Under the pieces are notes generated by a model. That model did not search any database. It worked only from the letters and a program-made list of their open reading frames with translations, and was not told the DNA's origin. Positions 1 through 8,958 of a DNA stretch of 64,000 nt are shown here, piece by piece. Numbering within the stretch: the stretch's first letter is position 1; each line of letters begins with the position of its first letter. The translations under genes and the position numbers were made by a program. This stretch comes from Sinorhizobium fredii (GTDB taxonomy: Bacteria > Pseudomonadota > Alphaproteobacteria > Rhizobiales > Rhizobiaceae), in the NCBI RefSeq assembly GCF_002944405.1, contig NZ_CP024307.1:950501-1014500 (forward strand). The letters run 5' to 3'.

Positions 1-1068
1 TTGCGCCTCGCCGCCGGCCCGGGGCGGGTCGAAGACGACGGCGTCGAAGACCTTCAGTTCCTGCGCCATCATCGGCCGGCGGAAAAGGTCGCGCTTCTCG
101 ACCGTCACCGGCTTCAGCCCTTGTGTGTTGCGTGCGGCGAAGTCGAGCGCCTTCAGCGCCTTGTCCTCACCCTCGACGGCATGCACTCGGCTGGTCCGGG
201 CGATCCGAAGCGCAAAGGTGCCGATGCCGGCGAAGAGATCGGCCACGCGCTTCGCCTTGCCGACATGCCCGAGCACGAGCTTCGCCATCGCCTCCTCCGC
301 CGGCCGTGTGGCCTGGGTGAAGGCGCCGGGCGGCGGCGAAACCGATACGCCGCCGAAATCGATCAGTGGCTTGACCGGTTCGATGATGATCTCGCCGTTC
401 AGGCTGACGCGCGCGATGCCCCGCTCGCCGAGAACGGCTTCCACGGTCGAACGTCGCTGACGGTCGCCGAGCTTGATGTCTTCGAAGGCGAGGTCGAGGC
501 CGGTATCGGTCTCGAGCACGGTGATCCGGAACGGTTCGGTGCTCGACGCCATAGCCGCCGCGATCTTGCGGATGGTCGCGAGCCGCGAGACGATGCCCGG
601 GCTGGTGATGGGACATTCGCCGATCGCGACGATATGATGGCTTTGCGCCTGGTTGAAGCCGAGCAGCAGTTCCTTTTCGGTCCGCCGGGCCGTGAACACG
701 GCGCGCCGGCGCTCGCCGGGCCGGGCGACGATCAATGGAGCGACCTCGGGCGTCAGGCCTTTCGACTTCAAGGCGTCGATGACGAGATTGCGCTTGAAGG
801 CGTGGTAGAGCGGGTCGGAGGCGTGCTGCAGGGTGCAGCCGCCGCAGGTGCCGTTGATGCCGTCCGGGCCGAAATGCCGACACTTCGGTTCGGTCCGCTC
901 CGGGGAAGCCTCTTTCAGCGAAATCAGCGTGCCATGTGCCTTGTTGACGGCCAGCGCGACGGTTTCGCCGGGCAGGGTGAAGGGCGCGTAGACGGGGCCC
1001 GCTTCGGTCTGCGCAATGCCGTCGCCCTGGGCCCCGAGACGGCTGATGGTGACGATCTCTGTGCTCAT
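1..1068 (-). CDS. TrmA/RlmD-type class I SAM-dependent RNA methyltransferase, 3' end outside window
   Basis: Probable uracil-C5 RNA methyltransferase; 356 codons are visible and the C-terminus is cut by the window edge. The translation begins MSTEIVTISRLGAQGDGIAQ, a TRAM-like beta-barrel start. A cysteine cluster follows (Cys63, Cys75 and Cys78, in CRHF...TCGGC), with a later candidate in IGECPI, as expected for the [4Fe-4S] cluster of this family. Farther on are the SAM motif DLFAGIGTFALRIA and the motif FDPPRAGG. The catalytic cysteine region lies beyond the window. The ATG overlaps the tlyA stop by four bases (ATGA), which suggests translational coupling. Whether it acts on 23S rRNA or tRNA cannot be decided from the sequence. 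Confidence 0.9.
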   Translation of the reverse strand, partial: MSTEIVTISRLGAQGDGIAQTEAGPVYAPFTLPGETVALAVNKAHGTLISLKEASPERTEPKCRHFGPDGINGTCGGCTLQHASDPLYHAFKRNLVIDALKSKGLTPEVAPLIVARPGERRRAVFTARRTEKELLLGFNQAQSHHIVAIGECPITSPGIVSRLATIRKIAAAMASSTEPFRITVLETDTGLDLAFEDIKLGDRQRRSTVEAVLGERGIARVSLNGEIIIEPVKPLIDFGGVSVSPPPGAFTQATRPAEEAMAKLVLGHVGKAKRVADLFAGIGTFALRIARTSRVHAVEGEDKALKALDFAARNTQGLKPVTVEKRDLFRRPMMAQELKVFDAVVFDPPRAGGEAQ

Positions 1069-1820
1069 CGCTTCAGCCCCGCAAGCAGAAACTCCCTGTT
1101 GCCGTCGCCGCCGGCAATGGGCGAGGGGACGAGGCCAAGGCTTTGCCAGCCCATGTCCTCCACGAGCCAGCGTTCGAGTTCGGCCGCCACGGCCGGGGCG
1201 CTCTCCGGGGCCTTGAGGAGCCCGGCCTTGCTGATTGCGTCGCGTCCGGCCTCGAATTGCGGCTTCACGAGCAGGATACAATTGGAGCCCGGCTCGGCCA
1301 AAGACAGCGCCGGCGGCAGTGCCAGCTTGATCGAAATGAATGAGACGTCGGAGACGACGAAGCCAATCGCCCGGTTACCGATGTCGTCCGCTGTCATCGC
1401 GCGGGCATTCAGCCCTTCGATATTGGTGACGCGCGGATCTTCCGCGATACGCGGGTGCATCTGCCCGTGGCCGACATCGACCGCTACCACATGCGCGGCG
1501 CCGTGCTTCAACAGCACCTCGGTAAAGCCGCCCGTCGAGGCGCCGACATCGAGGCAGGTCCGACCTGCCGGATCGAAGCCGAAATGGGCGAGCGCGGCAA
1601 CGAGCTTCAATGCGGCCCGGGAGACATAGGCCTGCGCCGGGTCATCGATGGTGATCGCTGCGTTTTCCGTAAAGGCGGCGGCGGGCTTGGTCACGGTGCG
1701 CCCGTCGACCTTGACGGTGCCGCGCTGGATCGCGTCCCGCGCGCGGGCGCGGCTGGCGACCAGGCCCTTGTTCAGGAGCAACTGGTCGAGGCGGAGGATG
1801 CTTTGCTTGCTATCGGACAT
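1065..1820 (-). CDS. tlyA: TlyA family rRNA 2'-O-methyltransferase (hemolysin A family)
   Basis: TlyA-family proteins methylate ribose 2'-OH groups of rRNA cytidines in actinobacteria. The 251-residue product has an N-terminal S4 RNA-binding domain (about residues 8-66, starting LRLDQLLLNKGL) followed by an FtsJ/RrmJ fold with the SAM motif LDVGASTGGFTEVLL. The residues usually forming the catalytic K-D-K-E tetrad are recognisable: Lys in SRAALKL, Asp in VVSDVSFISI, Lys in LLVKPQFEAG and Glu in GNREFLLAG. It lies 68 bp downstream of dxs on the same strand and overlaps the next methyltransferase gene by four bases. This dxs-tlyA-RNA methyltransferase order is usual in Rhizobiales. Confidence 0.95.
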   Translation of the reverse strand: MSDSKQSILRLDQLLLNKGLVASRARARDAIQRGTVKVDGRTVTKPAAAFTENAAITIDDPAQAYVSRAALKLVAALAHFGFDPAGRTCLDVGASTGGFTEVLLKHGAAHVVAVDVGHGQMHPRIAEDPRVTNIEGLNARAMTADDIGNRAIGFVVSDVSFISIKLALPPALSLAEPGSNCILLVKPQFEAGRDAISKAGLLKAPESAPAVAAELERWLVEDMGWQSLGLVPSPIAGGDGNREFLLAGLKR

Positions 1821-1888
1821 GGGCCGTCATCGCCCGTCGAGAGGTATATTGCAAGCGTGTTCCGTTGAGCCGCGCGGTTCTAAGATTT

Positions 1889-3826
1889 CTAGCCGGCCGC
1901 GCCGAGATCCACCGACTGCTTCTGGCCGAGCGCCTTGAAAACGGTCGATACGATGCCGGCCCGGTCGAGGCCGGCCTGGGCATACATGGATTCGGGCTTT
2001 GCCTGCTCCATCCAGATGTCCGGCAGCACCATCGGCCGGACTTTGAGGCCGCCGTCGAGCAGGCCTTCCTCCGCCAGGAAGTGCAGCACATGGCTGGCGA
2101 AGCCGCCGATGGCGCCTTCCTCGATGGTGATCAGCACCTCGTGGTGACGTGCAAGCTGGCGGATCAGTTCCTGGTCGAGCGGCTTGGCGAAGCGCGCATC
2201 GGCAACCGTTGTCGAAAGGCCGGCGGCATCCAGGTCCTCGGCCGCCAGCAGACTGTCCGCGAGCCGCGTTCCGAAGGAAAGCAGCGCCACCTTGGTGCCC
2301 TCTTTGATGATCCGCCCCTTGCCGATCTGAAGAATCTCACCCCGTTCAGGAAGCTCGACGCCGACGCCTTCGCCGCGCGGATAGCGGAACGAGATCGGGC
2401 CGTCGTCATAGCCCGCGGCGGTGCGTACCATGTGCTTCAGTTCCGCCTCGTCGGCGGCCGCCATCACCACGAAGCCCGGCAGCGAGGCGAGATAGGTCGT
2501 GTCGAAAGAGCCGGCATGGGTCGGCCCGTCGGCGCCGACGAAACCGGCCCGGTCGATCGGGAAGCGCACCGGCAGGCCCTGGATCGCCACGTCGTGCACG
2601 ACTTGGTCGTAGGCGCGCTGCAGGAAGGTCGAATAGAGCGCCGCAAAGGGCTTGTATCCTTCCGCGGCAAGGCCGGCGGCGAAGGTCACCGCGTGCTGCT
2701 CGGCGATGCCGACGTCGAAGCAGCGCGACGGATGCACGGCCGCAAACCGGTCGAGCCCGGTGCCGGACGGCATGGCGGCGGTGATCGCCACGATCTTGTC
2801 GTCGAGGCTAGCCTCCTGCACCAGCGCATCGGCGAAGACGGACGTGTAGGCCGGCGCGTTCGGCTTGGCCTTCGCCTGGGCGCCGGTGATCACGTCGAAC
2901 TTGTTGACGCCATGATATTTGTCGGCGGCGGCCTCGGCCGGCGGATAGCCCTTGCCCTTCTGCGTTACCACATGAATCAGCACCGGTCCGCGCGCATTGT
3001 CGCGGACGTTGCGCAAGACCGGCAGCAGATGGTCGAAGGAGTGACCGTCGATCGGGCCGATATGGTAGAAGCCCATCTCCTCGAAGAGGGTGCCGCCGGT
3101 GACATAGCCGCGCGCATGCTCGACGGCGCGGGTGATCGCCCGGTCGACCGTCTTGCCGAGATAGGCGGTCAGCTTCTTGCCGACCTCGCGGATGCCCATA
3201 TAGGTCCGACCGGAGGCAAGCCGTGCCAGATAGGCGCTCATGGCGCCGGTCGGCGGGGCGATCGACATGTCGTTGTCGTTGAGGATGACGATCAGCCGGG
3301 CATCGAGCGCGCCGGCATTGTTGAGCGCCTCATAGGCCATCCCGGCCGACAGCGCGCCGTCGCCGATGACGGCGATGACATTGCGGCTCTTGCCGTCGAG
3401 ATCGGCAGCGACCGCCATGCCGAGGCCGGCGGAGATCGAGGTCGACGAATGCGCCGCGCCGAACGGGTCGTATTCGCTCTCGGCGCGCCGGGTGAAGCCG
3501 GAAAGACCGCCTTCTTGACGCAGCGTGCGGATGCGGTCGCGCCGCCCGGTCAGGATCTTGTGGGGGTAGCACTGGTGGCCGACGTCGAAGATCAGCCGGT
3601 CGTGCGGCGTGTCGAAGACCTTGTGGATGGCGATCGTCAGTTCGACGACGCCGAGGCCGGCGCCGAGATGGCCGCCGGTGCGCGACACCGCATCGATCAT
3701 TTCCGCACGCAGTTCGCTCGCCAGCTGCGGCAGGTCCTTGTCGTCGATCCTCTTCAGATCGTCGGGGACATTGACCTTGTCGAGCAGCGGGGTCGCCGGC
3801 ATCGGATTGGTGGGCAGTTGTGTCAC
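1889..3826 (-). CDS. dxs: 1-deoxy-D-xylulose-5-phosphate synthase
   Basis: Dxs condenses pyruvate and glyceraldehyde 3-phosphate to DXP, the first step of the MEP isoprenoid pathway; ispH of the same pathway lies at 35302. The thiamine-diphosphate motif is visible ([19 protein letters not shown]), as are the early [12 protein letters not shown] and the transketolase central and C-terminal domains. The frame is open upstream to 3919, but I place the start at the GTG at 3826 (reads [13 protein letters not shown]), which has a GAGG about 8 nt before it and gives 645 aa, the usual length in Sinorhizobium. The extra upstream residues show no family resemblance. Confidence 0.97.
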   Translation of the reverse strand: MTQLPTNPMPATPLLDKVNVPDDLKRIDDKDLPQLASELRAEMIDAVSRTGGHLGAGLGVVELTIAIHKVFDTPHDRLIFDVGHQCYPHKILTGRRDRIRTLRQEGGLSGFTRRAESEYDPFGAAHSSTSISAGLGMAVAADLDGKSRNVIAVIGDGALSAGMAYEALNNAGALDARLIVILNDNDMSIAPPTGAMSAYLARLASGRTYMGIREVGKKLTAYLGKTVDRAITRAVEHARGYVTGGTLFEEMGFYHIGPIDGHSFDHLLPVLRNVRDNARGPVLIHVVTQKGKGYPPAEAAADKYHGVNKFDVITGAQAKAKPNAPAYTSVFADALVQEASLDDKIVAITAAMPSGTGLDRFAAVHPSRCFDVGIAEQHAVTFAAGLAAEGYKPFAALYSTFLQRAYDQVVHDVAIQGLPVRFPIDRAGFVGADGPTHAGSFDTTYLASLPGFVVMAAADEAELKHMVRTAAGYDDGPISFRYPRGEGVGVELPERGEILQIGKGRIIKEGTKVALLSFGTRLADSLLAAEDLDAAGLSTTVADARFAKPLDQELIRQLARHHEVLITIEEGAIGGFASHVLHFLAEEGLLDGGLKVRPMVLPDIWMEQAKPESMYAQAGLDRAGIVSTVFKALGQKQSVDLGAAG

Positions 3827-3963
3827 GCTGCGTGCCTCGTGCGCGCCGCCGGGCGACGCGCGAACTGTTGGTGATTTCCGTCTTATCGGCTGTTTAGACG
3901 CAATCGTCGTTGAATGCAAAAATTAGGCATTCCTGCGTCGCCAACCAAGGGCTCGACGAAAAA

Positions 3964-4887
3964 TTAGCTTGCCGGCAGGGGAATGAACTCCTCCTCGTCG
4001 CCCGGCACGATGTCGAAGCGGCCGCTCGCCCATTCTTCCTTCGCCTTGTCGATGCGCTCCTTCGATGAGGACACGAAGTTCCACCAGATATGCCGTGGCG
4101 AGCCGAGTGCAGCTCCGCCGAAGAGCATCACGTGACAGCCGGACGGCCCCGCCGTGATGGTGATCTCGTCGCCGGGCCGGAAGACGAGAAGCTGGTTGTC
4201 GGCGAAATGGTCGCCCGCAATTATCGCTTCGCCCGAGAGAATATAGATGGCGCGTTCCTCCCATTGGGCGGCAAAGGGAGCGCTGCGGCCGGCCTCGATC
4301 GACAGATCCACATAAATAGTGTGCGTGAAGGTCGAGACGGGCGAAGCAGCCCCTTCGAAATTGCCGATGACCACGCGCGCGCGAACGCCTCCGTCGGCAA
4401 GATGCGGCAGCATGTGTTCCTCGGTATGGGCGAAGACTGGATCGACTTCTTCCTTGTCATCGGGCAGCGCCAGCCAGGTCTGCAAACCGGAAAGCGAGCG
4501 CTCACGGCCGCGCTGGCTTTCCGGCGAGCGTTCCGAATGGACAATGCCGCGCCCTGCAGTCATCAGGTTCACGTCGCCGGGGCGAATGACCATTTCGGTG
4601 CCGAGGCTGTCGCGGTGCTTGATCTCGCCGTCGAAGAGATAGGTGACCGTCGACAGGCCGATATGCGGATGCGGACGCACGTCGATCGCCTGGCCGGCCC
4701 GCAGCAGCGCCGGTCCCATGCGGTCGAAGAAGATGAACGGGCCGACGAGCCGCCGCCGCGCCGTCGGAAGCGCCCGACGCACTTCTAGGCCGCCGATGTC
4801 GCTGGTGCGCGGGATGATCAGATGTTCTATGGCGTCGCAGGCCGGCTTGTCGCCGGCGAGCGGATCGGGACCGGGAAAAAAGGACAT
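3964..4887 (-). CDS. pirin family protein
   Basis: A 307-residue bicupin of the pirin family. The N-terminal cupin carries the metal-ligand pattern expected for pirins: HPHIGL, then HRDSLGTE, then the glycine-rich turn around NLMTAGRGIVHSE. Bacterial pirins have been described as quercetinases or as regulators of pyruvate metabolism; nothing here decides between these roles. It sits between xseB (248 bp upstream, with a RIME-like repeat in the gap) and dxs (137 bp downstream), all on the minus strand. The repeat suggests it may be transcribed separately from xseB. Confidence 0.9.
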   Translation of the reverse strand: MSFFPGPDPLAGDKPACDAIEHLIIPRTSDIGGLEVRRALPTARRRLVGPFIFFDRMGPALLRAGQAIDVRPHPHIGLSTVTYLFDGEIKHRDSLGTEMVIRPGDVNLMTAGRGIVHSERSPESQRGRERSLSGLQTWLALPDDKEEVDPVFAHTEEHMLPHLADGGVRARVVIGNFEGAASPVSTFTHTIYVDLSIEAGRSAPFAAQWEERAIYILSGEAIIAGDHFADNQLLVFRPGDEITITAGPSGCHVMLFGGAALGSPRHIWWNFVSSSKERIDKAKEEWASGRFDIVPGDEEEFIPLPAS

Positions 4888-5003
4888 GGCGCTTGCTCCG
4901 GTTGGTGGCGTTTCAGCTTGAAACTAGCGCCGATCCTTCTCGCTCGATAGCGGATGTCGGCGAACGAAGTGTTTCCCAAGCTACAATGGTGACGACAGGC
5001 CTG

Positions 5004-5111
5004 GCCCCTCACCCCTCCCCTCCGTTCTGACGGGAAGAGGGGACCGAGTTGGCGCCACAAGTCCCTTCGCCCGGCCTGCGGGGAGAAGGTGCCGGTAGGC
5101 GGATGAGGGGC
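5004..5111. repeat. RIME-like intergenic mosaic element, copy A
   Basis: The element opens GCCCCTCACC and closes GGCGGATGAGGGGC, so the ends are inverted repeats. Inside is GGCCTGCGGGGAGAAGGTG, also present in the copies at 37861-37971 and 47773-47858. It lies between pirin and xseB. The resemblance to the Rhizobium intergenic mosaic element family is from memory of that family. Confidence 0.75.
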
Positions 5112-5135
5112 AAATTCTCGGACGAAAGCCGATGG

Positions 5136-5390
5136 CTATTCCGCGTCGAGCGGCTCCACAGCTTGCGGCTTGCCGTTGCGATCGAGGCGGATTTTCTCGA
5201 TGCGGTCCTCGGCCGCCTTCAGCAGCGTCTCGCAATGCTTCTTCAGCGCCTCGCCGCGCTCATAGATTTCGATCGATTTGTCGAGCGCCACATCGCCGCG
5301 TTCGAGCGCGGAGACGATCCGCTCCAGCTCCTCGACGGCCTGCTCGAAGGAGAGGGCGGAGACGTCCGCCTGCGTATTGTCGTTGTTCAT
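5136..5390 (-). CDS. xseB: exodeoxyribonuclease VII small subunit
   Basis: XseB is the small subunit of exonuclease VII, which degrades single-stranded DNA. The 84-residue product is acidic and helical, with the family core [20 protein letters not shown] followed by [18 protein letters not shown]. An in-frame TTG sits directly before the ATG; I prefer the ATG at 5390 because GAGGG lies about 8 nt upstream of it, inside the end of the preceding gene. It begins only a few bases after the deacetylase-family gene, so the two are surely co-transcribed. The large subunit xseA is not in the window. Confidence 0.95.
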   Translation of the reverse strand: MNNDNTQADVSALSFEQAVEELERIVSALERGDVALDKSIEIYERGEALKKHCETLLKAAEDRIEKIRLDRNGKPQAVEPLDAE

Positions 5391-5393
5391 CAA

Positions 5394-6323
5394 TTACCCT
5401 CTCATCAGTCTCAGTATGTGCATGCCGGCCGATTCGGCGAGCCCCTGCAGGTCATAGCCGCCCTCGAGCATGCTCACCACTCGGTTGCCGGCGCTCCTGC
5501 CGGCGGCCTCCATGAGGCGTCCGGTCGCCCAGTCGAAGTCCTCCGCCACAAGATTGATCTGCGCCAGAGGATCGCGGTAGTGCGCGTCGAAACCGGCGGA
5601 GATCAAGACGAGGTCCGGCCGGAAATTGTCGAGAGCAGCAAGAACGCGGCTTCGGAACGCATCGCGGAAGTGCTCGCTGCCGCTATTGGGGGAGAGCGGC
5701 GCATTGACGATATTGTGCTTGACGCCGGTTTCTTCTTTGGCGCCGGTGCCCGGATAGAGCGGCATCTGGTGGGTAGAGCAGAACAACACCGACGGGTCGT
5801 TCCAGAAAATGTCCTGCGTGCCGTTGCCATGGTGCACGTCCCAGTCGACGATGGCGACCCGCTCGACGCCGTGCGCCTTCTGTGCATGGCGCGCGGCAAT
5901 CGCGATCGTGTTGAAGAAGCAGAAGCCCATCGCCTTGTTCTTCTCGGCATGGTGGCCCGGCGGGCGGGCCGCGACGAAGGCGTTGTCGGCCTCGCCGGCG
6001 AATACCGCGTCGATGGCGGCGACGGCGCCGCCGATGCCGGTCAGCGCCGCCACGAAGCTTGACGGGCTCGCATAGGTATCGGCTTCGATCTGGTTGATGT
6101 CCTCGTCCGGCATCGCCCGGGTGATCGACCTGAGGTGCTCCTCGGAATGGGCAAGCAGCACCAGGTCCTCGCTGCCCTTCGACGCCTCGATACGCGTGAG
6201 CGGCGCGAAATTCGGATGCTCCAGCGCGAGGTTCAGCGCCCTCAGCCGATCCGGTCGCTCCGGGTGCCCCTCCGGAACTTTGTGTTCCTGGAAGAGGGCA
6301 TTTTCATAGAGATGCGTGGTCAT
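5394..6323 (-). CDS. histone deacetylase family protein (acetylpolyamine amidohydrolase type)
   Basis: A zinc hydrolase of the arginase/deacetylase fold, 309 aa from the chosen start. The family signatures are clear: RPPGHHAEKNKAMGFCFFN (tandem active-site histidines), then VDWDVHHGNGTQDIF (Asp and His zinc ligands), and ISAGFDAHYRDPL near the C-terminus, ending with EGGYDL. Bacterial members remove acetyl groups from small amines or from acetylated proteins; the substrate is unknown. The frame stays open to 6374, but the ATG at 6323 begins MTTHLYENALFQEHKVPEGH, the normal family N-terminus. It is the first gene of the unit leading into xseB. Confidence 0.93.
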   Translation of the reverse strand: MTTHLYENALFQEHKVPEGHPERPDRLRALNLALEHPNFAPLTRIEASKGSEDLVLLAHSEEHLRSITRAMPDEDINQIEADTYASPSSFVAALTGIGGAVAAIDAVFAGEADNAFVAARPPGHHAEKNKAMGFCFFNTIAIAARHAQKAHGVERVAIVDWDVHHGNGTQDIFWNDPSVLFCSTHQMPLYPGTGAKEETGVKHNIVNAPLSPNSGSEHFRDAFRSRVLAALDNFRPDLVLISAGFDAHYRDPLAQINLVAEDFDWATGRLMEAAGRSAGNRVVSMLEGGYDLQGLAESAGMHILRLMRG

Positions 6324-6386
6324 CCGCGCAAAGCTAGTGCGCGTGCCTGTCAAAATCCATGGCCGCGACAGCAAAAGTCCGAATTT

Positions 6387-7355
6387 TCAACAGCGCGGAT
6401 CGAGCAGGATCTTGCCGTTGCGGAGCGGATCGGACTGGTGTGCCAAGGCTTCGCGATGCCGGCTCAACGGATAGGTTGCGGCGACCGGGCTCGCGAACAG
6501 CCCGTCGCGAAGGCCCGCAAAGCTTCGGGCAAAGGCTGCCTCGAGGGCGTCGCGCCCGGCGGAGTGGACCCAGGTTCGCAGCCAGAGGAAGGCGAAGCGA
6601 AAGTCGGGGCGGCCGGCGATCGCTGCCTGCGGGACCGGAATGCCGCTGAGCGCGCCATACTGGATGAAGGCCCCGCCTCGATGGATGGTCCGGCTGATCA
6701 GCTCGGCGGCCAACGTCCCGCCAACCGCATCGAGCACCGCGTCAAACCTTGCCCCTGCCGGAAGGTCGCTGCCGTCGGTCACGACAATCGAATATCCCTC
6801 GCCGACACAGGTGCGGCTCTTGTCGCTGCGAAGGACCGCTGTTGGCACAACGCCTTCCAACGTCAGCAACTTCATCAGCATGCCGCCGATCGCCGAACCC
6901 GCGGCCGTCACGCCGACGCTGCGGCCCTGGAGAGAGCCGAAATGCAGGCGCAGCGCCTCGACGAGCCGCAGCGCCGTCAACGGGTTGACGTAGCTCATTG
7001 CCGCTTGCGTGTCGCTCACATCGTCCGGCACGGCAAAGCACCATTCGGCCGGGCGGACGAGGAATTGCTGCCACAGCCCGCTGGCGCCGATCGGAACCAC
7101 CCGGTCTCCGGGTTTCAGCTGGTGCACGCCCGTTCCGACGCGACGGACGATGCCGACGCCCTCGAAGCCGGGCACGAAGGGCAGTTCGGTGCGGGCGCGA
7201 TAGGCGCCGGTCACCGGGATCAGGTCCGATGGGTTGATCGCCGCAAGCGAGATCTCGACCTCGACCTCGCCGGACCCCGGCTCGACGCGGGCGGCGTCGA
7301 CGATCTCGATGACTTGTTCGGGATCGCCAAACTGTCTAACGAGAGTGGAGCGCAT
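6387..7355 (-). CDS. zinc-type MDR alcohol dehydrogenase / quinone oxidoreductase family protein
   Basis: A 322-residue medium-chain dehydrogenase/reductase. The N-terminal GroES-like half contains FVPGFEGVGIVRRVGTGV and KPGDRVVP; the C-terminal Rossmann half contains VGVTAAGSAIGGMLMKLL. The structural-zinc cysteine cluster of classical alcohol dehydrogenases is absent, which points to the quinone-oxidoreductase or 2-enoyl-thioester reductase branch using NADPH. The substrate is not known. It is divergent from the thioesterase gene at 7370 with only 14 bp between the start codons, so the two probably share a regulatory region. Confidence 0.85.
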   Translation of the reverse strand: MRSTLVRQFGDPEQVIEIVDAARVEPGSGEVEVEISLAAINPSDLIPVTGAYRARTELPFVPGFEGVGIVRRVGTGVHQLKPGDRVVPIGASGLWQQFLVRPAEWCFAVPDDVSDTQAAMSYVNPLTALRLVEALRLHFGSLQGRSVGVTAAGSAIGGMLMKLLTLEGVVPTAVLRSDKSRTCVGEGYSIVVTDGSDLPAGARFDAVLDAVGGTLAAELISRTIHRGGAFIQYGALSGIPVPQAAIAGRPDFRFAFLWLRTWVHSAGRDALEAAFARSFAGLRDGLFASPVAATYPLSRHREALAHQSDPLRNGKILLDPRC

Positions 7356-7369
7356 GTAAGGGGCCTCGC

Positions 7370-7771
7370 ATGGACGGCACAGAGCGGGAAAATGTCACGG
7401 AAATCCGTATTCCGTTTCGCGATATAGACATGCATGGCCACATGCACAATGCGGCCTACTATGCGCATGCCGAGGCGGCACTGGCCAATCTCTGGCGGCA
7501 TCGCCCGCCGACGAAGAACGAGCCGGCCTATCTGGTGCGCCGCTCTGCCTGCCTCTTTCATCGCGGCTTGCGTTTCGATGAGCCGGCCCGCTTCACCGTC
7601 ACCGTGGCGAAGATCGGTGGCAGTTCGGTGACCTTTGCGGTGCGCATCGAGGCTGGCGCCCATCTGGCGGCGGAGGTGGAAATCGTGTGGGTCGCCGTCG
7701 ATCCGACTCGGCATCAGCCGGTGCCGCTGCCGGCCGCGACGCGCGACTGGCTCGCCGGCTATGCGGTGTGA
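7370..7771 (+). CDS. acyl-CoA thioesterase, 4HBT/hotdog family
   Basis: A 133-residue single hotdog-fold thioesterase. The motif FRDIDMHGHMHNAAY carries the Asp typical of the 4-hydroxybenzoyl-CoA thioesterase (YbgC/FadM-like) group, and it is followed by the central helix and the strand RFTVTVAKIG. It probably hydrolyses an acyl-CoA or acyl-ACP. Neighbours are an MDR reductase (divergent) and a thiolase whose 3' end overlaps its own 3' end by 13 bp in the convergent direction. The company of thiolase and acyl-CoA ligase suggests fatty-acyl metabolism, but the physiological substrate is not visible. Confidence 0.88.
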   Translation: MDGTERENVTEIRIPFRDIDMHGHMHNAAYYAHAEAALANLWRHRPPTKNEPAYLVRRSACLFHRGLRFDEPARFTVTVAKIGGSSVTFAVRIEAGAHLAAEVEIVWVAVDPTRHQPVPLPAATRDWLAGYAV

Positions 7772-8958
7772 CCCGGTCTCAGCGAGCGAAAATGGGCGAC
7801 GACGCCCATGCCGCCGCCGACCCCCATCATTGCCAGACCCTCGCTGTCGCTCGCTGCGGCGAGCATCTGGGAAAACAGCCTGACGACGAGAATCGCGCCG
7901 GAGGCGCCATAGGGATGGCCGAGCGCGATCGCACCGCCATCGCGATTGACGCGCTCCGGCGAAATGCCGAGGGGATCGAGACTTCCGAGAACCTGAGAGG
8001 CAAAAGCCTCGTTGAACTCGATGAAATCGACCTTGGCGACGTCGAGCGCCGGATTGCGGGCACGAAGCCTCGCCATTGCCGGCACCGGGCCGAGGCCCAG
8101 GAGGTTGGGGTCGACGCCCGCCGTCGCCGCGTCGATGAACTCGAGGGCAAAGGACACGCCAAGCCGCCTAGCCTCGGCGAGCGACGTCATCAGAACGATC
8201 GCCGCGCCGTCATTGATCGGACAGGCATTGCCGGCGGTGACGGTGCCGTCCCTGACGAAGACGGGCTTCAGCCGGGCGAGCGTCTCGGCCGAGGCGTTGG
8301 CGCGGGGGCACTCGTCGCTGGCAACGAGGCCGGCCGGCGTCTCGACGGGCACGATCTCGCGACCGAAGCGGCCCGCAGTCTGGGCAGCCACGGCACGGCA
8401 ATGACTTTCGAGCGCAAACTGGTCCTGGCGCTCGCGCGAAATCCCGCAGGCCGCGGCGACGTTCTCCGCCGCAACGCCCATATCCGGGTCGCCGATGGCA
8501 TCGGGCGCCATCCGCGCGCGCTTCACCGGCTGCAGTTCCTCGCCACGCGCCAGCGGCGGGCGAAGTCGGATATGGGCGCGGCTGGCGCTTTCGGTGCCTC
8601 CGGCAAGATAATATTGCCCGGCGCCGGCCTGGATCTGCCGCGCCGCCAGGACGATCGCCTCGAGCCCGGAGCCGCATTGGCGGTCGATGGTGACGCCGGG
8701 GATGGAAACGGGCAGGCCGGCCTCGAGTGCGGCGAGACGCGCGAGATTGCCGGCGCTGTTTGCGGCATTGCCGACAAGCACGTCGTCGATCTCGTTCCGA
8801 TTGATACCAACGTCCGAGACGATGCGATCGATCAGCAGGGCGGCAAGGTTTGCGGGCTCGATCGCGGCGAGACTGCCGTTGACGCGACCGATCGGCGTGC
8901 GTAGCGCCGCGATGACGACCGGTGTGCGGGTGGGATCAGAAGAGGCGTTCAAGGGCAC
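7759..8958 (-). CDS. thiolase family protein (acetyl-CoA acyltransferase-like) lacking the C-terminal catalytic Cys
   Basis: A 399-residue thiolase-fold protein. The nucleophile is present (Cys95 in DRQCGSGLEAI), as are NEAFASQVL and the His motif GGAIALGHPYGASGA. At the position of the second catalytic cysteine, normally in a C-I/V-GGGMG motif, the sequence reads MMGVGGGMG, so residue 379 is Gly (codon GGG at 7822-7824). Standard Claisen/thiolysis chemistry is therefore doubtful. The GTG start has GGAGGAG just upstream and overlaps the 3' end of the acyl-CoA ligase gene by 23 bp. It is the last gene of the bioMNY-ligase-thiolase unit. Confidence 0.88.
   Translation of the reverse strand: MPLNASSDPTRTPVVIAALRTPIGRVNGSLAAIEPANLAALLIDRIVSDVGINRNEIDDVLVGNAANSAGNLARLAALEAGLPVSIPGVTIDRQCGSGLEAIVLAARQIQAGAGQYYLAGGTESASRAHIRLRPPLARGEELQPVKRARMAPDAIGDPDMGVAAENVAAACGISRERQDQFALESHCRAVAAQTAGRFGREIVPVETPAGLVASDECPRANASAETLARLKPVFVRDGTVTAGNACPINDGAAIVLMTSLAEARRLGVSFALEFIDAATAGVDPNLLGLGPVPAMARLRARNPALDVAKVDFIEFNEAFASQVLGSLDPLGISPERVNRDGGAIALGHPYGASGAILVVRLFSQMLAAASDSEGLAMMGVGGGMGVVAHFRSLRPGHTA

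Noticed and set aside
1..1629. A 542-codon plus-strand open frame at the window start
   Set aside because: It spans two minus-strand genes (RNA methyltransferase and tlyA) and shows no motif.
1865..3874. A 669-codon plus-strand open frame opposite dxs
   Set aside because: Same mirror effect; dxs on the minus strand is unmistakable.
5004..5111. Repeated hairpins considered as a CRISPR-like array
   Set aside because: Single dispersed copies with no regular spacers; they fit intergenic mosaic elements.
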